A stretch of DNA of 64,000 bases from Oliverpabstia sp034114925. Its GTDB lineage: Bacteria > Bacillota > Clostridia > Lachnospirales > Lachnospiraceae. Positions within the stretch are counted from its first letter, which is position 1; each line of letters starts with the position of its first letter. The notes beneath the pieces were generated by a model. It was given only the letters and a program-made list of their open reading frames with translations. It was not told where the DNA came from and ran no database searches. The stretch covers positions 1 to 64,000 of the forward strand of contig JAXEUM010000127.1 in NCBI GenBank assembly GCA_034114925.1. Direction: 5' to 3'. Made by a program: the position numbers and the translations under genes. Below are positions 1 to 8,735 of this stretch, piece after piece.

Positions 1-1
1 T

Positions 2-271
2 CAGAAACAGGCAAAACAGCTGGAAGATATGGGATTTGGCAACTGCCCGATCTGTGTAGCTAAGACACAGTACAGCCTGACAGATGACCAGACAAAACTG
101 GGAGCGCCTACAGACTTTGAAGTAACTGTACGTAATCTGAAGATTTCTGCAGGAGCAGGATTTATCGTAGCGCTTACAGGAGAGATTATGACTATGCCAG
201 GTCTGCCAAAAGTACCGGCTGCAGAGAAGATCGATGTAGACGAAAAAGGTAAGATCACAGGATTGTTCTAA
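2..271 (+). CDS. fhs: Formate--tetrahydrofolate ligase, C-terminal end (partial)
   Basis: The window opens inside this gene, so only the last 89 codons are present. The enzyme joins formate to tetrahydrofolate at the cost of ATP, giving 10-formyl-THF, the first folate step of the Wood-Ljungdahl methyl branch. The tail carries segments typical of the family end: CPICVAKTQYSLTDD, then VRNLKISAGAGFIVALTGEI and MTMPGLPKVPAA. It is followed after 37 bases by fchA and then folD, which supports the assignment because the three enzymes act in sequence. I am confident about the family; the start and catalytic core lie outside the window. Confidence 0.95.
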   Translation, partial: QKQAKQLEDMGFGNCPICVAKTQYSLTDDQTKLGAPTDFEVTVRNLKISAGAGFIVALTGEIMTMPGLPKVPAAEKIDVDEKGKITGLF

Positions 272-308
272 GAAAAAACTTGTTTTAACTTAAAGGAGAA
301 TTACGACA

Positions 309-938
309 ATGGGATTTTCAACTGTACCATGTAATGAATTTGTAGAAGTACTGGCATCAAAAGCACCTGTTCCCGGCGGCGGCGGAGCATCTGCACTGGT
401 AGGCGCTATCGGAACTGCACTGGGTAATATGGTGGGAAGCCTGACAGTAGGCAAGAAAAAATATGCAGATGTAGAAGAAGAAATGTGGGAGCTGAAGAAA
501 AAATCTGATAAACTTCAGGAAGAGCTTCTTACTTTAATCGAGAGAGATGCAGAAGTTTTTGAACCGCTGTCAAAAGCGTATGGTATGCCTCGTGCTACAG
601 AAGAAGAGAAGGCGGAAAAAGCAAGAGTGATGGAAATCGTTCTGAAAGACGCCTGCTCTGTACCTATGGAAATTATGGAAAAATGCTGTGAAGCGATTGA
701 TATTATCGTAGAATTTGCAGCGAAAGGTTCCGCCCTGGCTATCAGTGATGCCGGTGTTGGCGTGGCATTCTGTAAGGCAGCATTGAAAGGTGCAAGTCTG
801 AATGTTTATATTAACACAAAATCCATGCAGAACAGAGAGTATGCAGAAGAATTGAATGCAAAATGTGATGCTATGTTGGAAAAATATACAAAGCTGGCAG
901 ATGAAGTATTTGACAGTGTTTTAGGCAGACTGAAATAA
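309..938 (+). CDS. fchA: Methenyltetrahydrofolate cyclohydrolase, cyclodeaminase family
   Basis: This 209-residue all-helical protein belongs to the formiminotransferase-cyclodeaminase (FTCD_C) family. Family members interconvert 10-formyl-THF and 5,10-methenyl-THF, or deaminate 5-formimino-THF. The glycine-rich stretch APVPGGGGASALVGAIGTAL near residues 20-39 is the family signature. It lies between fhs and folD, with a ribosome binding site (AAAGGAGAA) just before the ATG and 14 bases before folD, so the cyclohydrolase role in the acetogenic methyl branch is the natural reading. The histidine-degradation role is less likely because no hut gene is nearby. Its presence matters because the adjacent FolD seems to lack cyclohydrolase residues. 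Confidence 0.9.
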   Translation: MGFSTVPCNEFVEVLASKAPVPGGGGASALVGAIGTALGNMVGSLTVGKKKYADVEEEMWELKKKSDKLQEELLTLIERDAEVFEPLSKAYGMPRATEEEKAEKARVMEIVLKDACSVPMEIMEKCCEAIDIIVEFAAKGSALAISDAGVGVAFCKAALKGASLNVYINTKSMQNREYAEELNAKCDAMLEKYTKLADEVFDSVLGRLK

Positions 939-952
939 GGGGGAACCGGAAA

Positions 953-1804
953 ATGGCAAAACAGTTATTAGGAAAAGAAGTAACAGCAGCATTAAATGAG
1001 AGAATCAAAGGAAATGTAGCAGCATTAAAAGAAAAAGGAATCAATCCTACTCTGGGAATCATCCGTGTAGGTGAGAACGGCAGCGATATTTCTTATGAGA
1101 GAGGAGCAACAAAGCGTTGTGAAACTCTTGGTGTGGAATGTGTAAAATTCCTTCTTCCGGAAGACGTATCACAGGAAGAGCTGTTGGCTACGATTGATAA
1201 AGTAAACAAAGATGACAGTATCCACGGAGTATTGTTGTTCCGTCCTCTTCCAAAACATTTGGATCAGTCTGTGATTGAAAACGCTCTGGATCCTGCAAAG
1301 GATGTGGATTGTATGACAGATGGTTCCATGTCCGGTGTGTTTACAGGAAAACAGGTTGGATTCCCTCCCTGTACACCGCAGGCTTGTATGGAAATTCTGG
1401 ATCATTACGGAATTGACTGCACAGGTAAAAAAGCCGTAGTTATCGGACGTAGTCTGGTAGTAGGAAAACCTGCAGCTATGATGCTGATTAAAAAGAATGC
1501 TACAGTTACTGTATGTCACACAAGAACAGTAGATATGCCTTCTGTTGTAAAGGAAGCGGATATTGTTATTGTTGCGGCTGGTCGTGCTGGTGTGGTAGAT
1601 GATACTTATCTGAGAGCAGGACAGACTGTTATTGATGTGGGTATCAATGTAAATGCAGAAGGAAAACTTTGCGGTGATGTTGATTTTGCAAAAGCTGAAC
1701 CGATTGTAGATGCAATCACTCCTGTTCCTGGCGGTGTAGGAAGTGTTACCACTTCCGTTCTGGTAGGTCATGTAGTAGAAGCGGCTATGAGAAAATATCT
1801 GTAA
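953..1804 (+). CDS. folD: Methylenetetrahydrofolate dehydrogenase (FolD family)
   Basis: This 283-residue protein has the usual FolD length and plan: an N-terminal catalytic domain, then a Rossmann domain with GKKAVVIGRSLVVGKPAAMM near residues 160-179, and the late signature ITPVPGGVGSVT. It oxidises or reduces 5,10-methylene-THF and 5,10-methenyl-THF with a nicotinamide cofactor. The active-site tyrosine is present (SYERGATKRCE), but the lysine four residues later in E. coli FolD (YVASK) reads as alanine. The glutamine of the VQLPLP segment reads as phenylalanine (LLFRPLP), while the aspartate of KDVD is kept. It may therefore be dehydrogenase-only, with FchA doing the hydrolysis. The comparison with E. 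coli is from memory. Confidence 0.92.
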   Translation: MAKQLLGKEVTAALNERIKGNVAALKEKGINPTLGIIRVGENGSDISYERGATKRCETLGVECVKFLLPEDVSQEELLATIDKVNKDDSIHGVLLFRPLPKHLDQSVIENALDPAKDVDCMTDGSMSGVFTGKQVGFPPCTPQACMEILDHYGIDCTGKKAVVIGRSLVVGKPAAMMLIKKNATVTVCHTRTVDMPSVVKEADIVIVAAGRAGVVDDTYLRAGQTVIDVGINVNAEGKLCGDVDFAKAEPIVDAITPVPGGVGSVTTSVLVGHVVEAAMRKYL

Positions 1805-1822
1805 AAAATAAAAGACAGATGT

Positions 1823-1870
1823 CCCCGGAAACTGTTGGACGGTGTAATGCCGTCCGCAGTTTTTTGGGGA
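1823..1870 (+). terminator. Terminator-like hairpin after folD
   Basis: A long inverted repeat follows the folD stop. The core arms are GGACGG and CCGTCC, extended by AACTG/CAGTT and CCCC/GGGG. A run of T lies inside and after the 3' arm. It closes the fhs-fchA-folD unit before the next promoter. Confidence 0.65.
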
Positions 1871-1928
1871 TTTTTCATTTCGACAATAAATTTAAGAAAA
1901 ATGCAATATTTTTATTATGGAATCATAA

Positions 1929-1957
1929 TTGACAAAAAGAAATGTATGTGGTTAAAT
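1929..1957 (+). promoter_or_regulatory. Probable sigma-A promoter of the L,D-transpeptidase gene
   Basis: A perfect -35 box TTGACA (1929-1934) is followed after 17 bases by TTAAAT (1952-1957), a weaker -10 box. A second TTGACA at 1960-1965 has no matching -10. This is the only good promoter-like pair between folD and the gene at 2044. Confidence 0.5.
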
Positions 1958-2043
1958 GTTTGACAATAGGAAACTGTAAGGGGAGAGAAACAGTTTTCTG
2001 AAAAATAAAGAGGTTCTTTCCAATGATAAGTTTGGAGGCAGAC

Positions 2044-3516
2044 ATGAATACAAAAGGAAACGGGAAGAAAGGAAAAAAGAAAAAAATATCTAAAAAAACG
2101 ATCTGGAAAAGAGTGGGGGTTATCACAGGAATACTTGTATTATTTCTGGTAGTGGCAGTAGGCGCTATGTTGGCGGTGGATGCAAGCAGAATCAAAGAAC
2201 GGTTTGGCATGAAAATTACGGTCAATGGCAGAACCGTATGGGGGAAAACGGCAAAAGAAGCTGCGGAGGAATGGAATGAAGAATTTCAGAAACATCCTGT
2301 GAGTGTAAAAGAGAAGGGGGAAGAGATTTACCGCCTGACTTTGGGGGAAGCGGGATATTCTCTGGATACGAAAGCGTTGACGCAGGAATTTGAGAAAATT
2401 ATAGATGCTCAGAAGCCAGAACTTCAGATTTTCAAAAAAACAAAAAATAAAGAAGTGTCATATAAAGTTCTTCGATCAGAAGAAACTTTTGCAGCAGCAT
2501 TTACGGCAGACAAGGTGGGAGGGAATCGGAAAGATTCCACAGACGCCTATGTAAATTATGATACAGAGCAGAAACAATTTGTCATTGTTCCCGAAGTCAA
2601 TGGAAATAAAATTTCCGACAGCGAATTTCAGAAGTTCGCAGAGAGTGCATTGCAGGATATGGTTGAACAGAAAGAATTGCCAGAGGTATTGGAAATAGAA
2701 GTGGACGATACCATTTATATAAAACCGAATATCACTTCTCAGCAGGAAGATTTGGTCAATCAGATGAACAGTCTAAATGAAGAACTGGATTCATACAGAG
2801 GTACGACCATTACCTATCAATTTGGAGATACCACAGAAAAAATCACTTCTGATATGATATGTTCCTGGCTGACAGTGGAAGGACTGGAAGTGAAATTATC
2901 CGAGGAGCCGGTGCGGGATTTTATCTCTCAACTGGCAGCAAAATACAATACGATTTACAGAGAACGGAATTTTAAGACCAGTACAGGAGAAACTGTTAAA
3001 CTGGAACATAATGAATATGGATATCAGATTGACCAGGAAGCAGAGTTTCAGCAGGTGATGACGGAACTGAATTCCGGCAAGGAAGTAACCCGGGAACCTG
3101 TTTATAAAAAAGAAGGCTATAAGAGAAACGGTACAGACGACCTGACGGGAAATTATGTGGAAGTCAGCATTGAAAAACAACACTTGTGGCTTTATAAAGA
3201 TGGACAACTGGTTACTGAAACAGATGTGGTGACAGGAACGCCGAAAGAAGAAACAGCGACTTATAAGGGGGCGTGGCCGATTGCATATAAAGCCAGTCCT
3301 TATACTCTGAGCAGTGATTTTTATGGTTATGAAGTAAAGGTAAATTACTGGATGCCCTTTGTCTATGGACAGGGACTTCATGATCTGGAACGTTCCGAAT
3401 ATGGCGGAGAGATTTATAAGACCAATGGAAGTCATGGATGTGTGAATTTGCCGCTGGAGCAGGCAAAAATCATTTATGAAACAGTGGCAAAGGGATTTCC
3501 TATTATTTTGTACTAA
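2044..3516 (+). CDS. Membrane-anchored L,D-transpeptidase (YkuD domain)
   Basis: The protein (490 residues) forms or remodels 3-3 peptidoglycan cross-links outside the membrane. It has a lysine-rich cytoplasmic N-terminus, one membrane segment (about 24-45), a long extracytoplasmic region resembling PG_binding_4 repeats, and a C-terminal YkuD domain. The catalytic signature is GSHGCVNLP with the nucleophilic cysteine near residue 466. I start at 2044 rather than 2023 because GGAGG at 2034-2038 sits five bases upstream of that ATG. It is transcribed alone, convergent with the hydrogenase gene, with a shared hairpin between them. The family is clear; the exact cross-link made is not visible. 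Confidence 0.9.
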   Translation: MNTKGNGKKGKKKKISKKTIWKRVGVITGILVLFLVVAVGAMLAVDASRIKERFGMKITVNGRTVWGKTAKEAAEEWNEEFQKHPVSVKEKGEEIYRLTLGEAGYSLDTKALTQEFEKIIDAQKPELQIFKKTKNKEVSYKVLRSEETFAAAFTADKVGGNRKDSTDAYVNYDTEQKQFVIVPEVNGNKISDSEFQKFAESALQDMVEQKELPEVLEIEVDDTIYIKPNITSQQEDLVNQMNSLNEELDSYRGTTITYQFGDTTEKITSDMICSWLTVEGLEVKLSEEPVRDFISQLAAKYNTIYRERNFKTSTGETVKLEHNEYGYQIDQEAEFQQVMTELNSGKEVTREPVYKKEGYKRNGTDDLTGNYVEVSIEKQHLWLYKDGQLVTETDVVTGTPKEETATYKGAWPIAYKASPYTLSSDFYGYEVKVNYWMPFVYGQGLHDLERSEYGGEIYKTNGSHGCVNLPLEQAKIIYETVAKGFPIILY

Positions 3517-3557
3517 ATGAAATAGACGGGGTTTTGCAACCGAAAATACATACAAAA

Positions 3558-3620
3558 AACGAGAAGCTCCCATAGAAAAACAGGTATGAAAAATACCGAT
3601 TTCTATGGGGGCTTCTCGTT
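3558..3620. terminator. Bidirectional terminator between convergent genes
   Basis: Arms AACGAGAAGCTCCCATAGAA and TTCTATGGGGGCTTCTCGTT pair almost completely around an inner GGTAT/ATACC stem. A-rich DNA lies on the left and T-rich on the right, so it can end both the transpeptidase (plus) and hydrogenase (minus) transcripts. Confidence 0.85.
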
Positions 3621-3629
3621 AAATTTTCA

Positions 3630-5135
3630 TTAATCCAGTTTGATTTCTTCTAATTCTTTTGGAGGTACTTTTTCACTGGAAGAATTTACAAACTTTTTCA
3701 GTTCTGCTGCAACAGTTTTGTACGGTGCAATTGTTCCGGCTCCTGCCATGCAGCCTCCCGGACAACCCATGCCCTCGATCATACAGTTCTTTACTTTTCC
3801 TGCTTTTGCCAGGGTAAGGATTTTCTTACATTCTGCCAGTCCTTCCGCATGTTCAATGTGAACAGGAATATCAGGATAATATTCTTTCAGGCAGGCTTCC
3901 ACGGCGCTGGCAACACCGCCGGCAACGGCATATCCGCGACCAGCTCCGGTAGCGTCATGGAAAGAAGAATCTCCCTCAAAACTTTCAATGTCAATTTCTT
4001 TTGCTTCAAACATACCTACCAGTTCTTCAAAGGTGATAACAAAATCCACATCGCTTCGCACATCTGTACGAGAGGCTTCCAGTTTCTTTGAAGCACAAGG
4101 TCCGATAAATACCAGTTTGGCGTTGGGATGTTCCTGCTTGATCTTACGGGCAGTGGCAACCATAGGAGTCAGTTCCTGAGAAATACTGTCAATCAAAGTA
4201 GGGAACTGATTTCTTGCCAGGGCAGCCCAGGAGGGACAGCAGGAAGTTAAAAGGAAAGGAAGTTCTCCTGTATGCACTTTTTCTGCATAATGATGTGCTT
4301 CAGAAATAGCGCCGATGTCCGCACCGAGAGCAACCTCATATACCTCAGAAAAACCGAGAGCAAGAAGGGCAGCTTTGAACTTTTTAGGAGTGACATTAGG
4401 GCCAAATTGTCCTACAAAAGCAGGAGCTACTTCTGCAATGATTTCCGTTCCTTCTTTTAAAGCGTGGGCCAACTGAAAAATCTGGGATTTATCAGAAATG
4501 GCTCCAAAAGGACAGCTAACCATACACATACCGCAGGAAACACATTTGTCATTATTGATAACAGCTCTGCCCTGGGAGTCGCTTTCAATAGCGTTTACCC
4601 CGCAGGCTTTGGAACAGGGGCGTTCTTTGTGGGAAATAGCATCGTAAGGACAGACTGCTTTACATTTTCCGCAGTGAATACATTTTTCCTGATCGATCAC
4701 AGAACGTCCATGGACAATAGAAATAGCGCCTTTGGGACAAACCTGTGAGCAGGGATGGGCGACACAGCCACGGCACATATTGCTGACTTCGTACTGGTTC
4801 GATTCACAGGCGTCACAGGCAGAAGGAATCACCTGCATCAAAGGGGGTTCATAATATTTTTCATCAATATTACTGGCTTCAATACCGGAAGTAATGTGAA
4901 CCGCCTTATTTTCCGGGCGAAGGGACATACCCATGGCAAGACGTACACGCTCGCTGGCCACTGCCCGTTCCCGGTAAATACTTTCCCGGTAGGTAGCTTT
5001 TTCCGGAACAATAGAGTAGGGGATTGCTTCAATGTCGGCAATCAATGTTTCATCACTGGAATAAAACCCTACTTTCGCAATTTCTGTAAAAATCTTTCTC
5101 CGTATTTTCTTTACGGGAGTATCCAATCCTCTCAT
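3630..5135 (-). CDS. [FeFe] hydrogenase, monomeric, ferredoxin-like N-terminus
   Basis: This 501-residue cytoplasmic enzyme interconverts protons and H2, most likely with ferredoxin. The N-terminal half has cysteine clusters, including CIHCGKCKAVCP near 150 and CVSCGMCMVSCP near 195, for [4Fe-4S] clusters. The H-cluster domain carries TSCCPSW (about 297), GPCASKK (about 343) and EGMGCPGGCMAG (about 452). These are variants of the canonical TSCCPxW, MPCxxKxxE and ExMACxxGCxxG and fit the less-studied group B enzymes. The 5' end has GGAGA eight bases before the ATG. No HydB, HydC or maturases lie nearby, so it is probably not the electron-bifurcating complex. A sensory or slow-turnover role is possible. 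Confidence 0.9.
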   Translation of the reverse strand: MRGLDTPVKKIRRKIFTEIAKVGFYSSDETLIADIEAIPYSIVPEKATYRESIYRERAVASERVRLAMGMSLRPENKAVHITSGIEASNIDEKYYEPPLMQVIPSACDACESNQYEVSNMCRGCVAHPCSQVCPKGAISIVHGRSVIDQEKCIHCGKCKAVCPYDAISHKERPCSKACGVNAIESDSQGRAVINNDKCVSCGMCMVSCPFGAISDKSQIFQLAHALKEGTEIIAEVAPAFVGQFGPNVTPKKFKAALLALGFSEVYEVALGADIGAISEAHHYAEKVHTGELPFLLTSCCPSWAALARNQFPTLIDSISQELTPMVATARKIKQEHPNAKLVFIGPCASKKLEASRTDVRSDVDFVITFEELVGMFEAKEIDIESFEGDSSFHDATGAGRGYAVAGGVASAVEACLKEYYPDIPVHIEHAEGLAECKKILTLAKAGKVKNCMIEGMGCPGGCMAGAGTIAPYKTVAAELKKFVNSSSEKVPPKELEEIKLD

Positions 5136-5236
5136 GATGATTCTCCTTTTTTTAAAATTTCCGCATAATTAATATTCCTCTCTCGAATATTTTAACGAAT
5201 GAGTAGAAAAAATACAAGAAAAAGGAGAGATGTTTC

Positions 5237-5264
5237 TTGAAAAAATCTGTTTTTCTGTTACAAT
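5237..5264 (+). promoter_or_regulatory. Promoter of gpmI
   Basis: TTGAAA (5237-5242) and TACAAT (5259-5264) are separated by 16 bases, about 64 bases before the gpmI start. A perfect 7-base inverted repeat lies just downstream at 5282-5300. Confidence 0.7.
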
Positions 5265-5281
5265 ATGAATAGCGATGAACA

Positions 5282-5300
5282 GTATACCCTCAAGGTATAC
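5282..5300. promoter_or_regulatory. Inverted repeat in the gpmI 5' leader
   Basis: GTATACC and GGTATAC flank a 5-base spacer, placed just downstream of the probable transcription start of gpmI. This is the size and position of an operator for a dimeric regulator, but it could also be a small RNA hairpin. No regulator is identifiable. Confidence 0.4.
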
Positions 5301-5327
5301 CTTTATATGCATAAATAGGAGGATAAT

Positions 5328-6869
5328 ATGAGTAAAAAACCAACCGTTTTAATGATACTGGATGGATATGGACTGAATGACAAATGTGAGGCAAATGCTG
5401 TATGCGAAGCTAAGACACCGGTGATGGATCAATTAAAATCTCAGTGTCCGTTTGTAGAAGGAAATGCCAGCGGAATGGCAGTAGGACTTCCGGAAGGTCA
5501 GATGGGTAACTCTGAAGTGGGTCATCTGAATATGGGAGCCGGACGTATTGTATATCAGGAACTTACCAGAATCACAAAAGAGATTCAGGACGGTGATTTC
5601 TTTAAAAACGAAGCACTGCTGACAGCGGTAAAGAATGCAAAAGAAAATAACTCCGCACTTCATTTTATGGGCTTGCTGTCTGATGGCGGCGTACACAGCC
5701 ATAATACTCACCTTTACGGATTGCTGGAGCTGGCGAAAAAAGAAGGACTGGAAAAAGTTTATGTACATTGCTTCCTGGATGGACGTGATACACCTCCGGC
5801 ATCCGGAAAGAGCTATGTAGAAGCTTTGGAAGCAAAGATGAAAGAGATTGGCGTAGGACAGATCGGAGTGATTTCCGGACGTTACTATGCAATGGACAGA
5901 GATAATCGCTGGGATCGTGTAGAACTGGCTTACAATGCTCTGACCAAAGGCGAAGGCGTAAAAGGAACAGATGCTGTTGCTGCAGTTCAGGCTTCTTACG
6001 ATGATGACAAAACAGACGAATTTGTAATGCCTACTGTTATCGAGAAAGATGGAAAACCAGTAGCTATGATTCAGAATAAAGATTCTGTTGTATTTTTCAA
6101 CTTCCGTCCTGACAGAGCAAGAGAAATCACTCGTGCATTCTGTGATGATGATTTCAAAGGATTTGAAAGAGGAGAAAGACTGGATCTTACTTATGTATGC
6201 TTTACAGATTATGATGATACCATTCAGAATAAACTGGTGGCATTCCACAAGCAGGAGATCAAAAATACATTTGGAGAATACCTGGCAGCACATCATATGA
6301 CACAGGCTCGTATCGCAGAGACAGAAAAATATGCTCACGTTACCTTCTTCTTCAACGGTGGTATTGAAGAGCCGAACGAAGGTGAAGACAGAATTCTGGT
6401 AAAATCTCCGAAAGTTGCAACTTACGATCTGAAACCGGAGATGAGCGCTTATGAAGTTTGCGATAAACTGGTAGATGCTATCAAATCTGACAAATATGAC
6501 GTAATTATCATCAACTTTGCTAATCCGGATATGGTAGGTCATACAGGAGTGGAAGATGCAGCAATCAAAGCGGTAGAAGCTGTTGATGCGTGTGTAGGAA
6601 AAGCAGTAGAAGCCTTAAAAGAAGTAGACGGACAGATGTTTATCTGTGCAGACCATGGAAATGCAGAACAGTTGGTAGATTATGAAACAGGCGAGCCATT
6701 CACTGCTCATACTACAAATCCGGTTCCGTTCATTTTGGTAAATGCAGATCCGGCTTATACACTGCGGGAAGGCGGATGTCTGGCAGATATCATTCCTACT
6801 CTGATCGAGTTGATGGGTATGGAACAGCCGGAAGAAATGACAGGAAAATCCCTGCTGATAAGAAAATAA
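5328..6869 (+). CDS. gpmI: 2,3-bisphosphoglycerate-independent phosphoglycerate mutase
   Basis: The enzyme interconverts 3- and 2-phosphoglycerate in glycolysis using two Mn ions and a phosphoserine intermediate. Its 513 residues match the family length. The N-terminal metal aspartate is in LMILDGYG (D12), and the catalytic serine is in QMGNSEVGHLNMGAGR (S62). The C-terminal metal segment FICADHGNAEQL and HTTNPVPF are also present. The start has AGGAGG seven bases upstream. The next glycolytic enzyme, enolase, follows, after a terminator-like hairpin, so the two may be separate transcripts. Confidence 0.97.
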   Translation: MSKKPTVLMILDGYGLNDKCEANAVCEAKTPVMDQLKSQCPFVEGNASGMAVGLPEGQMGNSEVGHLNMGAGRIVYQELTRITKEIQDGDFFKNEALLTAVKNAKENNSALHFMGLLSDGGVHSHNTHLYGLLELAKKEGLEKVYVHCFLDGRDTPPASGKSYVEALEAKMKEIGVGQIGVISGRYYAMDRDNRWDRVELAYNALTKGEGVKGTDAVAAVQASYDDDKTDEFVMPTVIEKDGKPVAMIQNKDSVVFFNFRPDRAREITRAFCDDDFKGFERGERLDLTYVCFTDYDDTIQNKLVAFHKQEIKNTFGEYLAAHHMTQARIAETEKYAHVTFFFNGGIEEPNEGEDRILVKSPKVATYDLKPEMSAYEVCDKLVDAIKSDKYDVIIINFANPDMVGHTGVEDAAIKAVEAVDACVGKAVEALKEVDGQMFICADHGNAEQLVDYETGEPFTAHTTNPVPFILVNADPAYTLREGGCLADIIPTLIELMGMEQPEEMTGKSLLIRK

Positions 6870-6931
6870 AACGGTTTAGTTTTAGGGTAAAATTTCTGTC
6901 CGGTCGTATTCTGGAATAGTACCGGTTGAGT

Positions 6932-6985
6932 AAGACTCTTGGACTTTAGAGAATAATCTAAGGTTTCAGGAGTCTTTTTCTTTTT
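6932..6985 (+). terminator. Terminator after gpmI
   Basis: AAGACTC and GAGTCTT form the outer stem, with an inner CTTAGA-type stem (TTTAGA/TCTAAG), followed by TTTTTCTTTTT. Confidence 0.75.
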
Positions 6986-7052
6986 GGCGTTATAAGGTAA
7001 AAAAAATCGGAAATACTGTTACAGATAGGAAAAACAGAACAGGAGGTTTACC

Positions 7053-8369
7053 ATGTATCGTTATTTACCGATTCGAAGAATTTACGCCAGAGAAGTTTTG
7101 GATTCCCGGGCAAATCCCACAGTGGAAGTAGAAGTAACCGTGGGAGAAGGAATTATGGGAATTGATGGATATACAGGCAGAGCAATTGTTCCTTCAGGAG
7201 CATCTACAGGAAAATATGAGGCAGTGGAACTGCGGGATGGCGAAAAGCGTTTTGGAGGCCTGGGGGTTTTGCAGGCAGTGAAAAATGTAAATACACGGCT
7301 TTCTGACCGACTTGTGGGAGAGAACGCCTTGAATCAGGGGTACATTGATACCATTTTACAGGAAGAGGATGGGACGGAGAATAAAAGTAGCCTGGGAGCA
7401 AATGCTTCTCTTGGGGTATCGCTGGCGGTGGCCCGGGCAGCGGCGAAAGCTCTTCGCCTTCCTCTTTATCAGTATCTGGGAGGGGTTCACGCAAAGAAAA
7501 TGCCAGTTCCTATGATGAATATTTTAAATGGGGGAAAACATGCAGATAATACTGTGGATTTTCAGGAATTTATGATTGTACCTTTGGGAGCTGACAGTTT
7601 CCATGAAGCTTTGCAGATGGGAGCAGAAGTATATCAGAGGTTAAAAATCATTTTAAAGCAGAGAAAATTATCCACAGGAGTGGGAGATGAAGGTGGGTTT
7701 GCACCGGATTTGAAAAGTGCCCGCGAGGTGATGGCAATCATGGTGGAGGCTATTGAAAAAGCGGGATATCAGCCGGGAGAGGATATTGCTCTGGCTATTG
7801 ATGCGGCAGCCAGTGAGTTATATGTGGAAGAGAAAAAAGCATATTATTTTCCGGGAGAAAGTCAGATGGCTGAAAAAGAGATTTATCGGACGTCAGAGGA
7901 GATGATTGAATATTATGATAAATTACTGAAAGAATTTCCCATTGTTTCTCTGGAGGATGGACTGGAAGAGGAAGATTGGGATGGATGGAAAGCGATGACA
8001 GAGCGATTGGGAAAGAAAGTTCAACTGGTAGGCGATGATCTTTTTGTAACCAATCCCAAACGACTACAATGTGGGATACAATTGGGAGCAGCAAACAGTA
8101 TTCTGGTGAAGGTAAATCAGATAGGGACGCTTTCAGAGGCTTTAGATGCGGTGACGATGGCACAGCAACAGGGATATCACGCTGTGATTTCCCATCGTTC
8201 CGGAGAGTCAGAGGATACCTTTATTGCAGATCTGGCAGTGGCCTGTGGCAGTGGGCAGATAAAGACAGGTGCGCCTTGCAGGACTGACCGCACGGCAAAA
8301 TACAATCAACTTCTTCGTATTGAAGAATATCTGGGAAAAGTGGCGGAATATAAAAATACTTTCCTGTAA
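7053..8369 (+). CDS. eno: Enolase
   Basis: Enolase dehydrates 2-phosphoglycerate to phosphoenolpyruvate in the cytosol. The 438-residue protein has the mobile loop PSGASTGKYEA (about 50-60), DEGGFAPD (about 213), the metal segment SLEDGLEEEDWDGW (about 296), the catalytic lysine segment ILVKVNQIGT (about 350), and the histidine segment SHRSGESED (about 380). AGGAGG lies just before the ATG. The gene sits between gpmI and secG, a Firmicute-like arrangement. Confidence 0.97.
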   Translation: MYRYLPIRRIYAREVLDSRANPTVEVEVTVGEGIMGIDGYTGRAIVPSGASTGKYEAVELRDGEKRFGGLGVLQAVKNVNTRLSDRLVGENALNQGYIDTILQEEDGTENKSSLGANASLGVSLAVARAAAKALRLPLYQYLGGVHAKKMPVPMMNILNGGKHADNTVDFQEFMIVPLGADSFHEALQMGAEVYQRLKIILKQRKLSTGVGDEGGFAPDLKSAREVMAIMVEAIEKAGYQPGEDIALAIDAAASELYVEEKKAYYFPGESQMAEKEIYRTSEEMIEYYDKLLKEFPIVSLEDGLEEEDWDGWKAMTERLGKKVQLVGDDLFVTNPKRLQCGIQLGAANSILVKVNQIGTLSEALDAVTMAQQQGYHAVISHRSGESEDTFIADLAVACGSGQIKTGAPCRTDRTAKYNQLLRIEEYLGKVAEYKNTFL

Positions 8370-8416
8370 AGCTATTCCTTCGTTATCAAATATATACGAA
8401 TCTACAGAAATAGTTG

Positions 8417-8445
8417 TTGAAATATCCATAATCCTATGGTAGAAT
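8417..8445 (+). promoter_or_regulatory. Promoter of the secG-rnr-smpB unit
   Basis: TTGAAA (8417-8422), 17-base spacer, TAGAAT (8440-8445), about 30 bases before the secG start. Confidence 0.65.
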
Positions 8446-8475
8446 GTTTAGTGGTTGACCATAGGAGGTGTGATT

Positions 8476-8712
8476 GTGGATATTTTAAGAATTGTACTGA
8501 CAGTTATTTTTGTAATTGATTGTATAGCATTAGCAACAGTCGTTTTGATGCAGGAAGGTAAACAGAAAGGTCTTGGAGCTATTTCCGGAATGGCAGATAC
8601 TTATTGGGGAAAAAATAAGGGTCGTTCTATGGAAGGAAATCTGGTAAGAGCAACCAAGATTATGGCAATTTTGTTTATGGTACTGGCTGTTGTGTTAAAT
8701 ATGAATTTCTAA
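8476..8712 (+). CDS. secG: Preprotein translocase subunit SecG
   Basis: SecG is the small third subunit of the SecYEG channel. The 78-residue product has two hydrophobic helices (about 3-24 and 54-76) joined by a glycine-rich loop with LMQEGKQKGLGAISGMADTY, the SecG signature. I start at the GTG at 8476 because AGGAGG (8463-8468) lies seven bases upstream. The longer reading from TTG 8455 would start before that site. It precedes rnr and smpB, a conserved neighbourhood in Firmicutes. Confidence 0.92.
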   Translation: MDILRIVLTVIFVIDCIALATVVLMQEGKQKGLGAISGMADTYWGKNKGRSMEGNLVRATKIMAILFMVLAVVLNMNF

Positions 8713-8735
8713 TAATCTTTTTAACAGAAACGGAG

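Noticed and set aside
5433..6542. Minus-strand open frame of 369 codons
   Set aside because: It lies wholly inside gpmI on the other strand, has no family features and Ser/Cys/Phe/Ile-rich text typical of antisense frames.
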